DNA of 50,634 nucleotides from Nocardia pseudovaccinii NBRC 100343 (GCF_001613225.1 NZ_BDBY01000186.1:1-50634); one strand, 5' to 3'; shown: positions 1 through 8,851, counted from the stretch's first letter. The notes: generated by a model from the letters alone, not told the origin. Numbers and translations are program-made.

Positions 1-29
1 TTGAAAGCTTTAGGTTCGAAAGGAACAAA

Positions 30-800
30 ATGAACGACATTGAGGTCTCCCGTTCCGAGTTCCCCCTCACCTCGGATTCCGTCCGCTACATCAAACTCGG
101 AGACGACATTCTGTTCTCCGCACCCGACGTATGCCGCCCCTTGGGATACAAGAACACTCAGTCAGCCCTGGCAAAGTTGAACGAGTCTCAGAAATTGGCA
201 CTAACCTCGGCCGACGTTTCATCCGTCGATCAGATCAATACATGGATGCCCAATTCAGGACGAATGAACCTCGTCACCGAAGCCGGATTGGACGTACTGA
301 CCAGGCGTAGCGATAACCCGAATGCCGGTCCATTTCGAGACTGGGTGACCGCACAGTTGCTCCCTGCGATCCGCCTCAGCGTCCATCGTTCCGGCGAAAC
401 ACCTGAAACCCCCGGACAGACAATCCATGACAAGGGTGAGATCGTCGTGGTTTCCCAGTCCACCAAGAAGGCTGAAGTCCGCCGCCTGAGCAACGGGGCA
501 GTCCACTGCGACCACGGCCAAATGGAAGAGATCGTGTCGAAGACACGCCGGGACGAGAACGACCAACCGTTCACCTACTATCGCTGCCCCCAGATCACCG
601 GCGCTGATCGACGCGGAGTCCGGACAGTGTGCGGCACCTGGAGTCCGGTCAGGCCCGCCAAGGTCAACTCGTCCAGTGATGTCGCGGCAACCAACCCTGC
701 GAACCCCAACGCGACATCCACGCTGTTCCTCGAAACCGCCGCCGGTCGCATCTACGGCACACCAGGCGAGCTCGCGAAGCTGCTGAAAGCCATGAACTAA
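30..800 (+). CDS. BRO-N domain protein (phage antirepressor-like)
   Basis: Residues about 15-116 match the BRO-N pattern: FSAPDVCRPLGY at 29-40, NLVTEAGLDVLTRRSDNP at 80-97 and FRDWVTAQLLPAIR at 102-115. BRO-N proteins are DNA-binding proteins common in phages and other mobile elements, often as antirepressors; the role here is inferred from the family only. The C-terminal half (about 150-210) has C160, H162, C186 and C201 in a spacing that could bind a metal, which is speculative. The ATG at 30 follows an AAAGGAAC ribosome site. It is the first of a run of plus-strand genes up to 4947 that look phage- or plasmid-derived. Confidence 0.8.
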   Translation: MNDIEVSRSEFPLTSDSVRYIKLGDDILFSAPDVCRPLGYKNTQSALAKLNESQKLALTSADVSSVDQINTWMPNSGRMNLVTEAGLDVLTRRSDNPNAGPFRDWVTAQLLPAIRLSVHRSGETPETPGQTIHDKGEIVVVSQSTKKAEVRRLSNGAVHCDHGQMEEIVSKTRRDENDQPFTYYRCPQITGADRRGVRTVCGTWSPVRPAKVNSSSDVAATNPANPNATSTLFLETAAGRIYGTPGELAKLLKAMN

Positions 801-855
801 CACTTCCGGCATGGTCAGGCATCCGAATAATTCCCGCATCCTAGGAGGCACGAGT

Positions 856-1098
856 ATGCACATAGTGAGATTCAAGACTCCTGATGATCTCGTTGTCGGA
901 GACAACATTCTCATGGACGTCGATTGGAACGAACATCTCGTGACAGCCATTTCCCGCGACAGCGAGACAGTAACCGTCGAGTACACCTACACCCTCGACG
1001 GAAAGGCCAAAACAGACACGAAAACCTTTCCCAAAGGATCAGGCCACAAACTCTGCTGGCCAATCGTTACGGAAGTCTCGACTGAAACCCAGGAATAA
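856..1098 (+). CDS. Small hypothetical protein (80 aa)
   Basis: The start at 856 is chosen because AGGAGG lies 8 bases upstream; the same frame is open from 811 but has no ribosome site there. The 80-residue product begins MHIVRFKTPDDLVVGDNI and is predicted from its residue pattern to be mostly beta strand. It is mildly acidic, with no signal peptide, membrane segment or metal motif. I do not recognise the family. It lies between the BRO-N gene and the gene at 1139 on the same strand, probably in one transcription unit. Confidence 0.65.
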   Translation: MHIVRFKTPDDLVVGDNILMDVDWNEHLVTAISRDSETVTVEYTYTLDGKAKTDTKTFPKGSGHKLCWPIVTEVSTETQE

Positions 1099-1138
1099 AT
1101 CAACAATCCTCAGCACGCAATCGTATAGGAGGCGACCT

Positions 1139-1894
1139 GTGCCCGCTACAGCGCCCACTAACGACATCAACCTGGTTCTTCCCACTGCACTCGAAGGCAG
1201 CTGGCAGACCTGCGAAACTGCCACCGAAACCATCACAATCGGCGACTACACCGCCACCCTCACCCCCGAAGGCAAGGGAGCCAAGCGCAACTACAGCCTC
1301 GCCAGGCGCGGCAAGCAAATCGAAACCGGCACCTTCACGCGCACACCTCGCAAGGCCATGAACAAGCTGCTGCACCAACTGCACTTCGCCGCCCTACCTA
1401 CCGGACTGCTCAACGACTGGCGCACCGCGCTGAAGAAAGTCCTGCGCGATCGCGAGGAAGCCCGCTGGACCGACACCCACGGCGGCACCTGGCGGCGCTG
1501 GCAAGCCGTCCTCAGCTCCCTCGAGAGCAGAACCATCACCGAAAAGATCCTCGAGGACTACAAAATCACCGAGGTAGACAACCAGTCGATGTTCGTCATC
1601 ACCGTCCGCTCCGGCAACAACAACAGCAACCTGTCCCTGCGCCGATGGACGGTCACCGCCTGGGCTCCCCTCATCAAGGAGACCAACACAACCCTCTACC
1701 CCGAGCTGCTGGCACCCCTCAGCGTGACCCGCATCCACATCCAGACCACCAGTAGCGACGGCACCGGCGACCACCACTACGACCTCGACGCCGACACCGA
1801 CTGGGGCGGCAGGCTCGCCCGGGCCCTGACCCGCGTCGCCGGACAGCTCTCGCTCTACCTGGCCGCAGTCGACGCCCACACCCTGTCCCCGTAA
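1139..1894 (+). CDS. Hypothetical protein (251 aa)
   Basis: GTG start preceded by AGGAGGCGACCT, a near-perfect ribosome site, 40 bases after the previous gene. The 251-residue soluble product has a basic middle (residues about 45-150, with many Arg, Lys and Trp) and a beta-rich C-terminal half containing many Thr and Asp. I see no catalytic motif or membrane segment and do not recognise the family. Its position suggests it belongs with the neighbouring mobile-element genes. Confidence 0.7.
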   Translation: MPATAPTNDINLVLPTALEGSWQTCETATETITIGDYTATLTPEGKGAKRNYSLARRGKQIETGTFTRTPRKAMNKLLHQLHFAALPTGLLNDWRTALKKVLRDREEARWTDTHGGTWRRWQAVLSSLESRTITEKILEDYKITEVDNQSMFVITVRSGNNNSNLSLRRWTVTAWAPLIKETNTTLYPELLAPLSVTRIHIQTTSSDGTGDHHYDLDADTDWGGRLARALTRVAGQLSLYLAAVDAHTLSP

Positions 1895-2089
1895 CCAGCG
1901 GCCTCCTCCCCCGCAGCGCTCACCGCCTCGATGCGAACCCTGCGTCCGGTCCCTCGTGTGGGCGCAGGCTCGCCGGGATCCAACACCCCGGCGACACCGG
2001 CATTCCTCCACCCCGGTGCCCGAAGGCCCTGAATTCGACCCAGACGCCGAGACCGTCGGCGACGCAACCAATCCGAAGAGGAGACGCTC

Positions 2090-2623
2090 ATGTCACACCG
2101 AGAGTTCTACGCCATTGCCAACATCACCGACCTCGAGGAAGCGTTTGCCGGGGCTGTCGAGGATGCCCAAGGCGAATACGGCACCCACTACCCCACCGGC
2201 ACCATCGCCGAAGCCACCCGCGTAGTGCTGATCTCCAGCCAGCCAATGTCTCAAACCGACGCGATCACGCAGGCCGAGAAGCTCCTGGCCGATGACGACC
2301 CACGGGTCCGCGCCATCGACGAACCCGCTGGAGCAATCGCCCTCTGCGGAGGCGAACATCCCCGCACGATCACTTTCGATCACGAAACCTGGCGCGCCAC
2401 AGGCAAATACACCGGTGACTGGCACGACGCGATCGCCCAGACAGCGATCAACACCCAGTACCCCGGCGAGAAGGTCATCGCGGTGCGCGGCTCCCGATAC
2501 CAGGAACGGCGACACCCGATCCTCAACACTGTGCTACCGCCCCGCACCGGCGAAATCGACGTCATCACCACCGGCGGCACCGAGCACACGGGCTGGCTGT
2601 TCTTCGGCCGCGCCTCTGACTAG
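2090..2623 (+). CDS. Hypothetical protein (177 aa)
   Basis: ATG with GAGGAG about 7 bases upstream. The product begins MSHREFYAIANITDLEEAFA and is an acidic soluble protein with an alpha/beta pattern. The segment CGGEHPRTITFDHETWRA (about residues 85-102) is its most distinctive part. No catalytic signature or known domain was recognised. The 195 bases upstream (1895-2089) hold no gene that I can support. Confidence 0.65.
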   Translation: MSHREFYAIANITDLEEAFAGAVEDAQGEYGTHYPTGTIAEATRVVLISSQPMSQTDAITQAEKLLADDDPRVRAIDEPAGAIALCGGEHPRTITFDHETWRATGKYTGDWHDAIAQTAINTQYPGEKVIAVRGSRYQERRHPILNTVLPPRTGEIDVITTGGTEHTGWLFFGRASD

Positions 2624-2893
2624 AAGGCATCCCCAGCCGTCGCGTCAGTTCAACGCGCCGACCACGAAGTCGAACAGTAGCCGTCCACAATCCCACTGCC
2701 TACCAGGGTTTTCGACACGTCCCCCCGATCGATCGGGACATGCCGGAGGGCAGGACCGACACGCCTGCCAACGCCGGCGCCGTCGCACGCTTTCCGTCAG
2801 AAGGCATTTCCGCACGGCGGAGCAGCGAAAGCGTCTCGAACGCACCTAGATCCGCACTCTCCCCAACCGATTTCCAAGAAGGACACCCGCCTC
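2624..2893. other. Intergenic stretch with a 14-base palindrome
   Basis: No coding region is supported here. The perfect palindrome CCCGATCGATCGGG lies at 2724-2737, with outer bases that extend it imperfectly (GTCCC on the left, GGGAC on the right). It could be a protein-binding site or a chance palindrome of GC-rich DNA. The next gene starts at 2894. Confidence 0.35.
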
Positions 2894-3319
2894 ATGCCTA
2901 AGTCCCCGCTCCCGCTTCCCGACTGGGCCGCACCCGGCGCGGCCGTGGTGATCCTCGCCGACCGCGAGGACCGCCCGGCGGTCCGCAACGCGATCCGCGA
3001 GATCACCCCCAAAGCCATCATCCTGGACGACGGCACCCGGTTCCTGCGTTCCCAGCACCGCGCGGCGTCCAACGGCGACCACTACTTCCGACGCACCGAC
3101 GGCATAGATCACCTTGGCACGGTGACCGAGATGCTGGTCAGCGCCGACGGGCCGTCGGCAAGCAGCCACTTCGCCCGCGCCCGCTACCACGAGCGTGACA
3201 CCCGACTGCGCAACGCGATCCCCGGGGCAGGCCGCGAGCTGACCATTGACTCGGTGCGCGCCGCTGCGCTGGCGTGCAAACTCTGGCTCGACGAGGAGAC
3301 CGCCGACCCGCGCCCATAG
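2894..3319 (+). CDS. Hypothetical protein (141 aa)
   Basis: ATG with a rather distant AAGAAGGA element upstream. The product starts MPKSPLPLPDWAAPGAAVVI. Residues about 15-60 look like a beta-rich barrel module: GAAVVILADREDRPAVRNA followed by TPKAIILDDGTRF. No enzyme motif is visible and the family is not recognised. The 254 bases after it (3320-3573) are non-coding as far as I can tell. Confidence 0.6.
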   Translation: MPKSPLPLPDWAAPGAAVVILADREDRPAVRNAIREITPKAIILDDGTRFLRSQHRAASNGDHYFRRTDGIDHLGTVTEMLVSADGPSASSHFARARYHERDTRLRNAIPGAGRELTIDSVRAAALACKLWLDEETADPRP

Positions 3320-3573
3320 CCGCGCGGGCCGCCCGTGGCGACTGGGACAGCACCACCGGTCGGCATCTGGCGTCGGATCGACTTCGCTCACGATCCATCC
3401 GACCGCAAGCTTTTCGGCGGGGCCCGAGTCGTTCGATCACAGTGACAGGTTGGGGTGAGCGAAGTGGTAGGCGTGTTCTCAGTGGGTCGAGGGCCGTTTC
3501 GGCGGTCGATGGACCGACCGGACCGATATCATCAACACCAACCAGGAGCAACGTATCGAGGGGATGAGTGTGC

Positions 3574-4095
3574 ATGGCCGATCTCGCATCCGTATACGAC
3601 GAAGCAGCACAAGACACCCCTGAGTGGGACGCGTGGGCTGACTTGCGCCGCTGCTACACCCAGATCGACACACTCTTCGATGAAACCCTCCCCGCCGTCC
3701 CCACAGCCGAGGACTTCACGATCGGCGAGAGCACGCCGCCACGCCCGGAGGCCGGACGCTACACCCCCGCCATGCTCGAATGGGTCGAATACGGCGCATT
3801 CGCCCTGTTCCCGACCCGAAAAGCATTGGCGGACAATACCAAGGTCGCCGACCAATTCATCTGCTACCTGACCGAATACCTGATCCGCAACGCCGACGGG
3901 TTGCGGTTGAACGTGCCCGGCAACGGCACCCCCGTTTACGACGGCATCGGGCCGTCGGTCTGCTACAGCTACACCTCTGATGTGGACAACCCCGTGGACA
4001 TGCTGCTGTCGATGATCGAACACGGCGACGGATTCACTGACGAAATCACCGACCGCACAGACGATTACACCGACTCGAAAGCGCAGCCGGAGTAG
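3574..4095 (+). CDS. Hypothetical protein (about 173 aa)
   Basis: I place the start at the ATG at 3574, 10 bases after a GAGGGG element; an in-frame GTG at 3568 is too close to it. The product is acidic and soluble. A Tyr-rich central part (MLEWVEYGAFALF) is followed by a stretch ending in VCYSYTSDVDNPVDMLLSMI. No known motif is present. It lies 36 bases upstream of the coiled-coil gene at 4132, so co-transcription is likely. Confidence 0.65.
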   Translation: MADLASVYDEAAQDTPEWDAWADLRRCYTQIDTLFDETLPAVPTAEDFTIGESTPPRPEAGRYTPAMLEWVEYGAFALFPTRKALADNTKVADQFICYLTEYLIRNADGLRLNVPGNGTPVYDGIGPSVCYSYTSDVDNPVDMLLSMIEHGDGFTDEITDRTDDYTDSKAQPE

Positions 4096-4131
4096 CGGAC
4101 ACCGTGTGAAGCGGCGGGCGGACAACAGAAT

Positions 4132-4947
4132 ATGTCCGCAGAGGACGAGAGACGCCGCCGCAGCGAACGATCCCGCAAAGCGCAGGAGCGGGGCCGCCAC
4201 TTCCATCGGGGCATGGCGCAGCAACGCGGCGAAACCCGCGAAAACGGTTGGCGCAACGAACAAAAGATAGAACTCGGCAAAGGCAAGGGGAACACCAGAG
4301 TTCACGACACCGCCCGCGTCAACGAGAAGGGCGGCCGGGACTTCACCGAGTACAAGAGCAGCACCCGGATACGCGACGACCCCCACACCCTCAATCAGAT
4401 CAGGCTGGACCGGGAACTACTGACCCGCGACCCGAACGCCACAGGAAGATGGGTGACACGGGCAGGGGCCGCCGATCCCATGGTCCGCAAAGGGCTCGAG
4501 GCGCTGCAACGCGACTTCCCGGACCGGTTTCAGGTGGTGGAGGTGTCCCGCGCCGAAGCGGAGAAAGCTCGCAAGCTTGGGCGGATGCTCGAGCAGCAGG
4601 CGCGTGGAGTGCAACGAGAGTTGCATAACGTGCCGGAGTTGGTACGGCAACAGCAGCAACGCCAGCGTGACCTCAATGCGCGCGTACGGGAAGCCGCACA
4701 GCGAGCCATCGAACGGCAGGCAGCTGAGAAAGCCCGCCAGCGAGAGTTGGCCCGCATCCAGGAAGCGCGAGCGCAATTCCTGGCGAAGCTGCCGCGCGAA
4801 ATAGTGCGCGTCGTCGAAGTGGGGATGCCGCCACCCGCCCAAGAGTTGAACCGTGAGCCGCCAACGCCGGGTACCGGCACCACCGCTGCCGGGCGGGCAG
4901 AACGCGCCCGAGGAGTCGAACGCGGTCGCGAAGCACGTGAACGCTAG
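4132..4947 (+). CDS. Coiled-coil protein with possible PD-(D/E)XK nuclease-like core
   Basis: The 271-residue, very basic protein has three parts. Residues 1-50 are Arg-rich. Residues about 50-100 contain D59 and E73-Y74-K75 (GGRDFTEYKSS), then Q89 and D93 (NQIRLDRELL). This D...ExK...QxxxD layout is seen in PD-(D/E)XK nuclease folds of actinobacterial toxins and recombination proteins. Residues about 140-230 are a long Gln/Arg/Glu-rich helix with coiled-coil character, and the tail is Pro/Gly/Arg-rich. The nuclease reading is my inference from motif spacing. It could equally be a structural or mobilisation protein. It is the last gene of the left-hand plus-strand run. Confidence 0.55.
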   Translation: MSAEDERRRRSERSRKAQERGRHFHRGMAQQRGETRENGWRNEQKIELGKGKGNTRVHDTARVNEKGGRDFTEYKSSTRIRDDPHTLNQIRLDRELLTRDPNATGRWVTRAGAADPMVRKGLEALQRDFPDRFQVVEVSRAEAEKARKLGRMLEQQARGVQRELHNVPELVRQQQQRQRDLNARVREAAQRAIERQAAEKARQRELARIQEARAQFLAKLPREIVRVVEVGMPPPAQELNREPPTPGTGTTAAGRAERARGVERGREARER

Positions 4948-5083
4948 TCCGTCCATCCACGATCGCAATCAGCAAGGTCTCGATGAACGACGGACCGAGG
5001 TACGCCGAATTTCCCAGAAGGAGGACCGCTCACGACGGCGATCACCGGGTGACGTTCAACTTTTCCGTCTGTGGGTCGAGTAC

Positions 5084-5956
5084 TCACCGAGATATGCGCG
5101 CGGGGTCGGGTTTGCGGCCGAGGATGTAGTAGTGCGCGATCGACTCCCGCAACTGTCCCGACAGCTCGCATTCGCGCAGCTGCGCTCGCAGGTCCTGTTC
5201 GAATCCCTCAGCAAGCGAGGGGTTCTCGCGGATCGGGGCTGTGTACGAGGTCGACCACAAGAACCCGATGAACTCGTCCACCGTCCAGGTATGGGGTGTC
5301 GGGAACTGGTATTCGACCACGTCGACGAATCCGGCGTCACGAAGGACGTCCTCATGCGTGCGGCGGGCCTGGCCACCGCTTCCAGTCGTCGCAGACGCCG
5401 CGCTGGCAGGGCGGCTCTTGTCGCCGGACCATCGAGCCACTACATCGACGGCGACTGCTTGCCACGGTTCGGTCCCGCTTCACGGCGTGCTGCTGCCCAG
5501 GATGGCCAGACAGCCGTCGGGGGCCAGCCACTGGTGGGCACGTTGGGCAATCAGGGGTCGGTCCAGGCGATGGAAGGCGTTGCCGATCGTGACCAGTTGC
5601 GCTGGTTCGGTGACCGCCAGGTCCTCTGCCTTGCCAACACTCCAGGTGATGTTGGTGGCGCCGGCCTGGGCGGCCTTGGTGCGCCCGACCTCGATCATGT
5701 CCGGTTCGAGGTCAACCGCTTGGACGTGGGCGAATCGGGTGTGCAGGGGAATCGCGATTTCACCCGTGCCGCAGGCGAGGTCGACCAGATGGCCCCCCTC
5801 ACCCGCTCGGTCGAGGAGGTCCTCGAACAGCGACGCAGGGTAGGCCGGGCGATACTGGCTGTAGAACTCCGCCGCACCGCGGAAGAGGTTATCGCGGTAG
5901 CCGGGCCGGACAGGCCAGCTACGCGGCGTCGACGCAGACGACGAGGGTTTGGTCAT
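5084..5956 (-). pseudogene. SAM-dependent methyltransferase interrupted by an in-frame TGA
   Basis: Read from 5956 downward, the first 158 codons give a class I methyltransferase: FYSQYRPAYPASLFEDLL, motif I VDLACGTGEIAIPL, acidic motif II VDLEPDMIEVGR, then ITWSVGKAEDL. A TGA at 5480-5482 follows LAILGSSTP. The same frame then stays open for another 132 codons (SGTEPWQAVAVDVVARWSGD and on), ending at 5084 with a typical methyltransferase C-terminus. A single TGG-to-TGA change would explain the break. Its start ATG overlaps the stop of the deformylase remnant upstream (ATGA). The substrate is unknown. Readthrough cannot be excluded, but a null mutation is the simplest reading. Confidence 0.8.
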
Positions 5957-6235
5957 ATGGTCACCATTCCTTGATCTCGCGAGGTGACGAGTTCGCCTGT
6001 GAGAGTGGTGGTTTCGACGGTGATGTGCAGGGGCCGGGGCACGAGGCCGCGCACGTCGAAGAAGCTCAGGCAGCCTTCGTACTGCTCGTCGGTGTCGTCG
6101 GATTCGGCGGTGATGCGGGCGTCCTCACCCTCGCCGGGCAGGGCGAATGCCCTGGCGGGTTTGTCCAGGATCGCGGTGCCTGGCCTGCACGATCCCCAAC
6201 TCCCGCATCGTGGTCGATGGCTTGGTTTCGATCAC
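5953..6235 (-). pseudogene. def: Peptide deformylase remnant (internally deleted and frameshifted)
   Basis: A GTG at 6235 with an AGGAAGGGA ribosome site starts VIETKPSTTMRELGIVQA. One extra base near 6188 then shifts the frame, which continues GTAILDKPARAFALPGEG. The segment TDEQYEGCLSFFDVRG follows; EGCLS is deformylase motif II and carries the metal-binding Cys. The sequence between the N-terminal strand and motif II is missing, including motif I (GxGLAAPQ). The HExxH motif after motif II is also absent. The reading ends in a TGA overlapping the methyltransferase start. Deformylase removes the formyl group from nascent proteins; this copy cannot be active. Confidence 0.75.
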
Positions 6236-6304
6236 GGTTGAATCCCTTCCTGCGGAATGGTTTCCGGTGCTGACCGGTGTGCCGATATCGGTCCGCCGCA
6301 GTGA

Positions 6305-6727
6305 TCAGCAGTCTGGTTGGGCGTTGAACAGGCGCGTGAGCTCCTTCACGGTGGTTTCGGGATCGACCGCATGGACGGTGCCCATTCCCAATTGCCGCGC
6401 CGGTTCCAGGTAGTGCGCGACATCGTCGACGAAGACGCACCGGCTGGGGTCGACACCCAGCCGGTCGGCAGTCAGTTCGAAGATGGCTGGCTCAGGCTTT
6501 CGGAGTCCGACCTCGTGGGAGAGCACGACCACGTCGAAACGGGTGGCGAGGTCGTAGGGCTGGTACGGGTCATACGGTCCGGCACCCCAGGAATTCGACA
6601 GGACCGCGACGCGGATTCCGTTGCGCCGCAACCCTTTGATGGCCTCGGCCACGACATGCTCGAGGTCCAGGTCGGTGAGGATGCGCCTCAGCAGGTGGTC
6701 GGGATCGACCGTCACCAACACACACAC
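6305..6727 (-). pseudogene. HAD-superfamily hydrolase lacking its N-terminal catalytic motif
   Basis: The 140-residue reading has HAD motif II (VAVLSNSWG), motif III Lys (GLRKPEPAIF) and motif IV (CVFVDDVAHYLEPA), with the spacing of HAD-IA phosphatases. The N-terminal motif I (DxDxT/V), which carries the nucleophilic Asp, is absent. The frame simply begins at a GTG at 6727, and no continuation was found upstream in other frames. The product would lack catalytic activity, so I treat it as a truncated gene. It is on the same strand as the deformylase and methyltransferase remnants and may once have shared their operon. Confidence 0.7.
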
Positions 6728-6880
6728 CCAATAGCATCCCCAGCCCCCGAACTCCCTTCCACCGGCGCCGAACCGCGTTCCCGCACAGGCAAACCGATGT
6801 CAAACCATCCTCACACCAGACCGATGATGGAATCCGAGCACGGACAGACAAGCGCAGGTCGGGGCCGAGGTAGGCGGGGG

Positions 6881-6905
6881 TCCTCGAGGAAACACATGTC
6901 CTCGA
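6881..6905. repeat. 25-base direct repeat, copy 1
   Basis: These 25 bases (starting TCCTCGAGGAAACACATG) are identical to 7347-7371, 466 bases downstream in the same orientation. Identity stops abruptly at both ends. Copy 2 lies inside the coding sequence of the AlbA_2 gene, while copy 1 lies in non-coding DNA. The guaB fragment sits between the copies. Confidence 0.85.
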
Positions 6906-7017
6906 AGGCCACGGTCACCTGCGCGGCCGCAGCGCGGAAAGCCAGCACGCGCTACAAGACCGACCTCGAAGCAGGCGCTTGTGTCGAGTTCGTCTCGACT
7001 ACACGATTCGAAAAGAG

Positions 7018-7240
7018 CTACGGCCGCGACGAATAGTTGGGGGCGTCTGCGGTGATCGCGACGTCATGGGGGTGGCTTTCGCGCATACCAGCAGCGGTGA
7101 TACGCATGAGCTGGGCTTGTTGCAGGTCGGCAATGGTGCGTGCGCCAGCGAAGCCCATTCCCGCGCGAAGGCCACCGACAAACTGGTACAACACATCGGC
7201 CAGGGGGCCGCGACAGGCGGTGTGACCTTCGATAGAGCTG
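7018..7240 (-). pseudogene. guaB: 3' fragment of an IMP dehydrogenase gene
   Basis: Read downward from about 7240, the frame gives SSIEGHTACRGPLADVLYQF, VGGLRAGMGFAGARTIADLQ, RITAAGMRESHPHDVAITAD and APNYSSRP, then a stop at 7018. This is the conserved C-terminus of IMP dehydrogenase, the enzyme that makes XMP for guanine nucleotide synthesis. The catalytic loop and the rest of the barrel are absent; above 7240 the sequence changes to the leader of the AlbA_2 gene. It is therefore a gene tail of about 70 codons, left by recombination or copied by an insertion. Confidence 0.8.
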
Positions 7241-7276
7241 CCGTAGAACAGCAGCATTGTCGATACGCTGCATGCC

Positions 7277-8479
7277 GTGAACCCTATTGGCCCGCTGTGG
7301 GATCCCCGCACCGAAGACGCACTGCGCCAGGCCGCGGCCGACGGGATCCTCGAGGAAACACATGTCCTCGACCTCAAGCGAGAACTCGAGCCCGGGCAGT
7401 CGGCGAACAAGAAGATCGCCTGCGATATCGCGGCATTCGCCCTTGACGGCGGCATCATCATCATCGGCATCGACGAGGACACCACCCCGCCCAGCCTGTG
7501 GCCCGTCGATCTCGACGGTCTGGCCGAGCGCATCGAGAGCATCGCCGCGACAGCAGTGCGGGAAGGCGTGCGAATCCGTTCCACCCCTATCCCGGCCAGC
7601 GAAGGTGCCGGCAAGGGGTATCTGGTTGTGCACGTGCCGCAGTCACCGCGGGCACCGCATATGGCAGGCGGTCGCTACTACGGGCGCGGCGACAAACAGA
7701 ACCGCGTGCTCGACCACGCCGAAGTCCTGCGCCTGCACGAACGCCAGATCAACGCTCGCACCGACATCGTGGCCGAAATCCACCAGGCCGTCACCGATCT
7801 CGGCCCGCGCAAGGGAATCAACTCGATCCTCGCGATCGCTGCCGAGCCCCTCGGCGCACACGACCAGATGCTGGTGCCCCTCGCCGAGTCCCCGAATTGG
7901 TCGACCACGATCCTCGAGCTTGTCCGCGCCGCGGAATCCAACAGCGGCGTGACCGACCCCAGCCTGCTGCGCGGGCCCGCGTTCGCGCGGCGGCCTCATG
8001 CCGTCGCGATCACCACCGGAATGCACGACGGCAAACGCTGGAACGGTGAGGGCCGCTCAGCCGAACTGCGGTTCCGGGAAAACGGCTCGCTGTTCTTCGC
8101 CTCCGAACGTGGGGTGACCCCCGCCGGATCGCAAGGCAACACCTTCACCAGCAACGCGATCTTCGAGACACTGATCGTCGAACGTGCCGACCTGCTCGTG
8201 CGCCTGGCCGCCCTGGTTGCCCACGCCTACGAATTCGCCGGTACCTGGCGATTCGGGTTGGTGCTGACCGGCACCCGCGACGCCACCTCCTACACGCTCA
8301 ATGCCGACCCCCTCGCGCCGCACAGCGAGCCGTACTTCGCCGACAGCTACGAGCACACCGCCGAAACCGCGCTGCTCGACCTCGTCCACGACCCCCGCGA
8401 CACTGTCAAAACCCTTGTCGCGCCACTGATTCGCGGTCTCGGAGCCTACCGCCACTGGGAGTCGTACTTCACCGAGTAA
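7277..8479 (+). CDS. AlbA_2 (Schlafen-like) domain protein
   Basis: The N-terminal 130 residues match the AlbA_2 domain: ETHVLDLKREL at 27-37, KKIACDIAAFALDGGIIIIG at 45-64, a strand with VVHVPQSPRAPHM near 115-127 and the GGRYYGRGD turn after it. AlbA_2/Schlafen proteins are nucleic-acid-associated and often found in defence islands or as regulators. The remaining 270 residues are a less conserved C-terminal region with no motif I recognise. The GTG start lies close behind a weak -10-like element (TCGATACGCT), suggesting little or no leader. It opens a run of defence-like genes. Helicase or ATPase motifs are absent. Confidence 0.75.
   Translation: MNPIGPLWDPRTEDALRQAAADGILEETHVLDLKRELEPGQSANKKIACDIAAFALDGGIIIIGIDEDTTPPSLWPVDLDGLAERIESIAATAVREGVRIRSTPIPASEGAGKGYLVVHVPQSPRAPHMAGGRYYGRGDKQNRVLDHAEVLRLHERQINARTDIVAEIHQAVTDLGPRKGINSILAIAAEPLGAHDQMLVPLAESPNWSTTILELVRAAESNSGVTDPSLLRGPAFARRPHAVAITTGMHDGKRWNGEGRSAELRFRENGSLFFASERGVTPAGSQGNTFTSNAIFETLIVERADLLVRLAALVAHAYEFAGTWRFGLVLTGTRDATSYTLNADPLAPHSEPYFADSYEHTAETALLDLVHDPRDTVKTLVAPLIRGLGAYRHWESYFTE
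7347..7371. repeat. 25-base direct repeat, copy 2
   Basis: Second copy of the exact 25-base repeat at 6881-6905. Here it encodes LEETHVLD of the AlbA_2 gene, so this is the native location and copy 1 is the displaced one. Confidence 0.85.
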
Positions 8480-8851
8480 GCCAGATCGGCGCCAGGTCCT
8501 CAGCTGCAAAGCAGCGCGTCGAGGCCTCGCGTAGCTGGGCTGGAGGGCGCTGCCGAGATCAGAGCGTCCCGGGTCGCTTCTCTCTACTCGGCCAGTCGCG
8601 GTGATCCGTATGCGGTGGCGAACTTGCTGGTCGCGGGCCGCAATCGTCGCAGATTCCTCGCGGTCACTGCACATGCGGTTGGTGATTCACCGACCTCAAG
8701 ATCGTCGGCAAGCTCGCCCACCGGCCGCTGCGAAACTTTCATCTCCCACCGCGTGTGTGTGGTTCGCCGGGACGTCTGGATTCGTCCTGCATGATGGCTA
8801 GCAGGACGATCGTGAAGACGCACACGATCGAACGGGGAGGAGCAGAACCTC
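8480..8851. other. Intergenic stretch without a supported gene
   Basis: The 372 bases between the AlbA_2 gene and the next ribosome site contain no convincing coding sequence. A plus-strand frame (RVASLYSASRGDPYAVANLL) looks protein-like over about 40 codons and may be a gene fragment, but it has no start and soon degenerates. The promoter for the genes at 8852/8968 is probably at its right end. Confidence 0.4.

Noticed and set aside
4853..5974. A 373-codon plus-strand frame across the methyltransferase region
   Set aside because: It is antisense to the methyltransferase, its residues are Arg/Gly-rich and irregular, and the minus strand carries clear family motifs.
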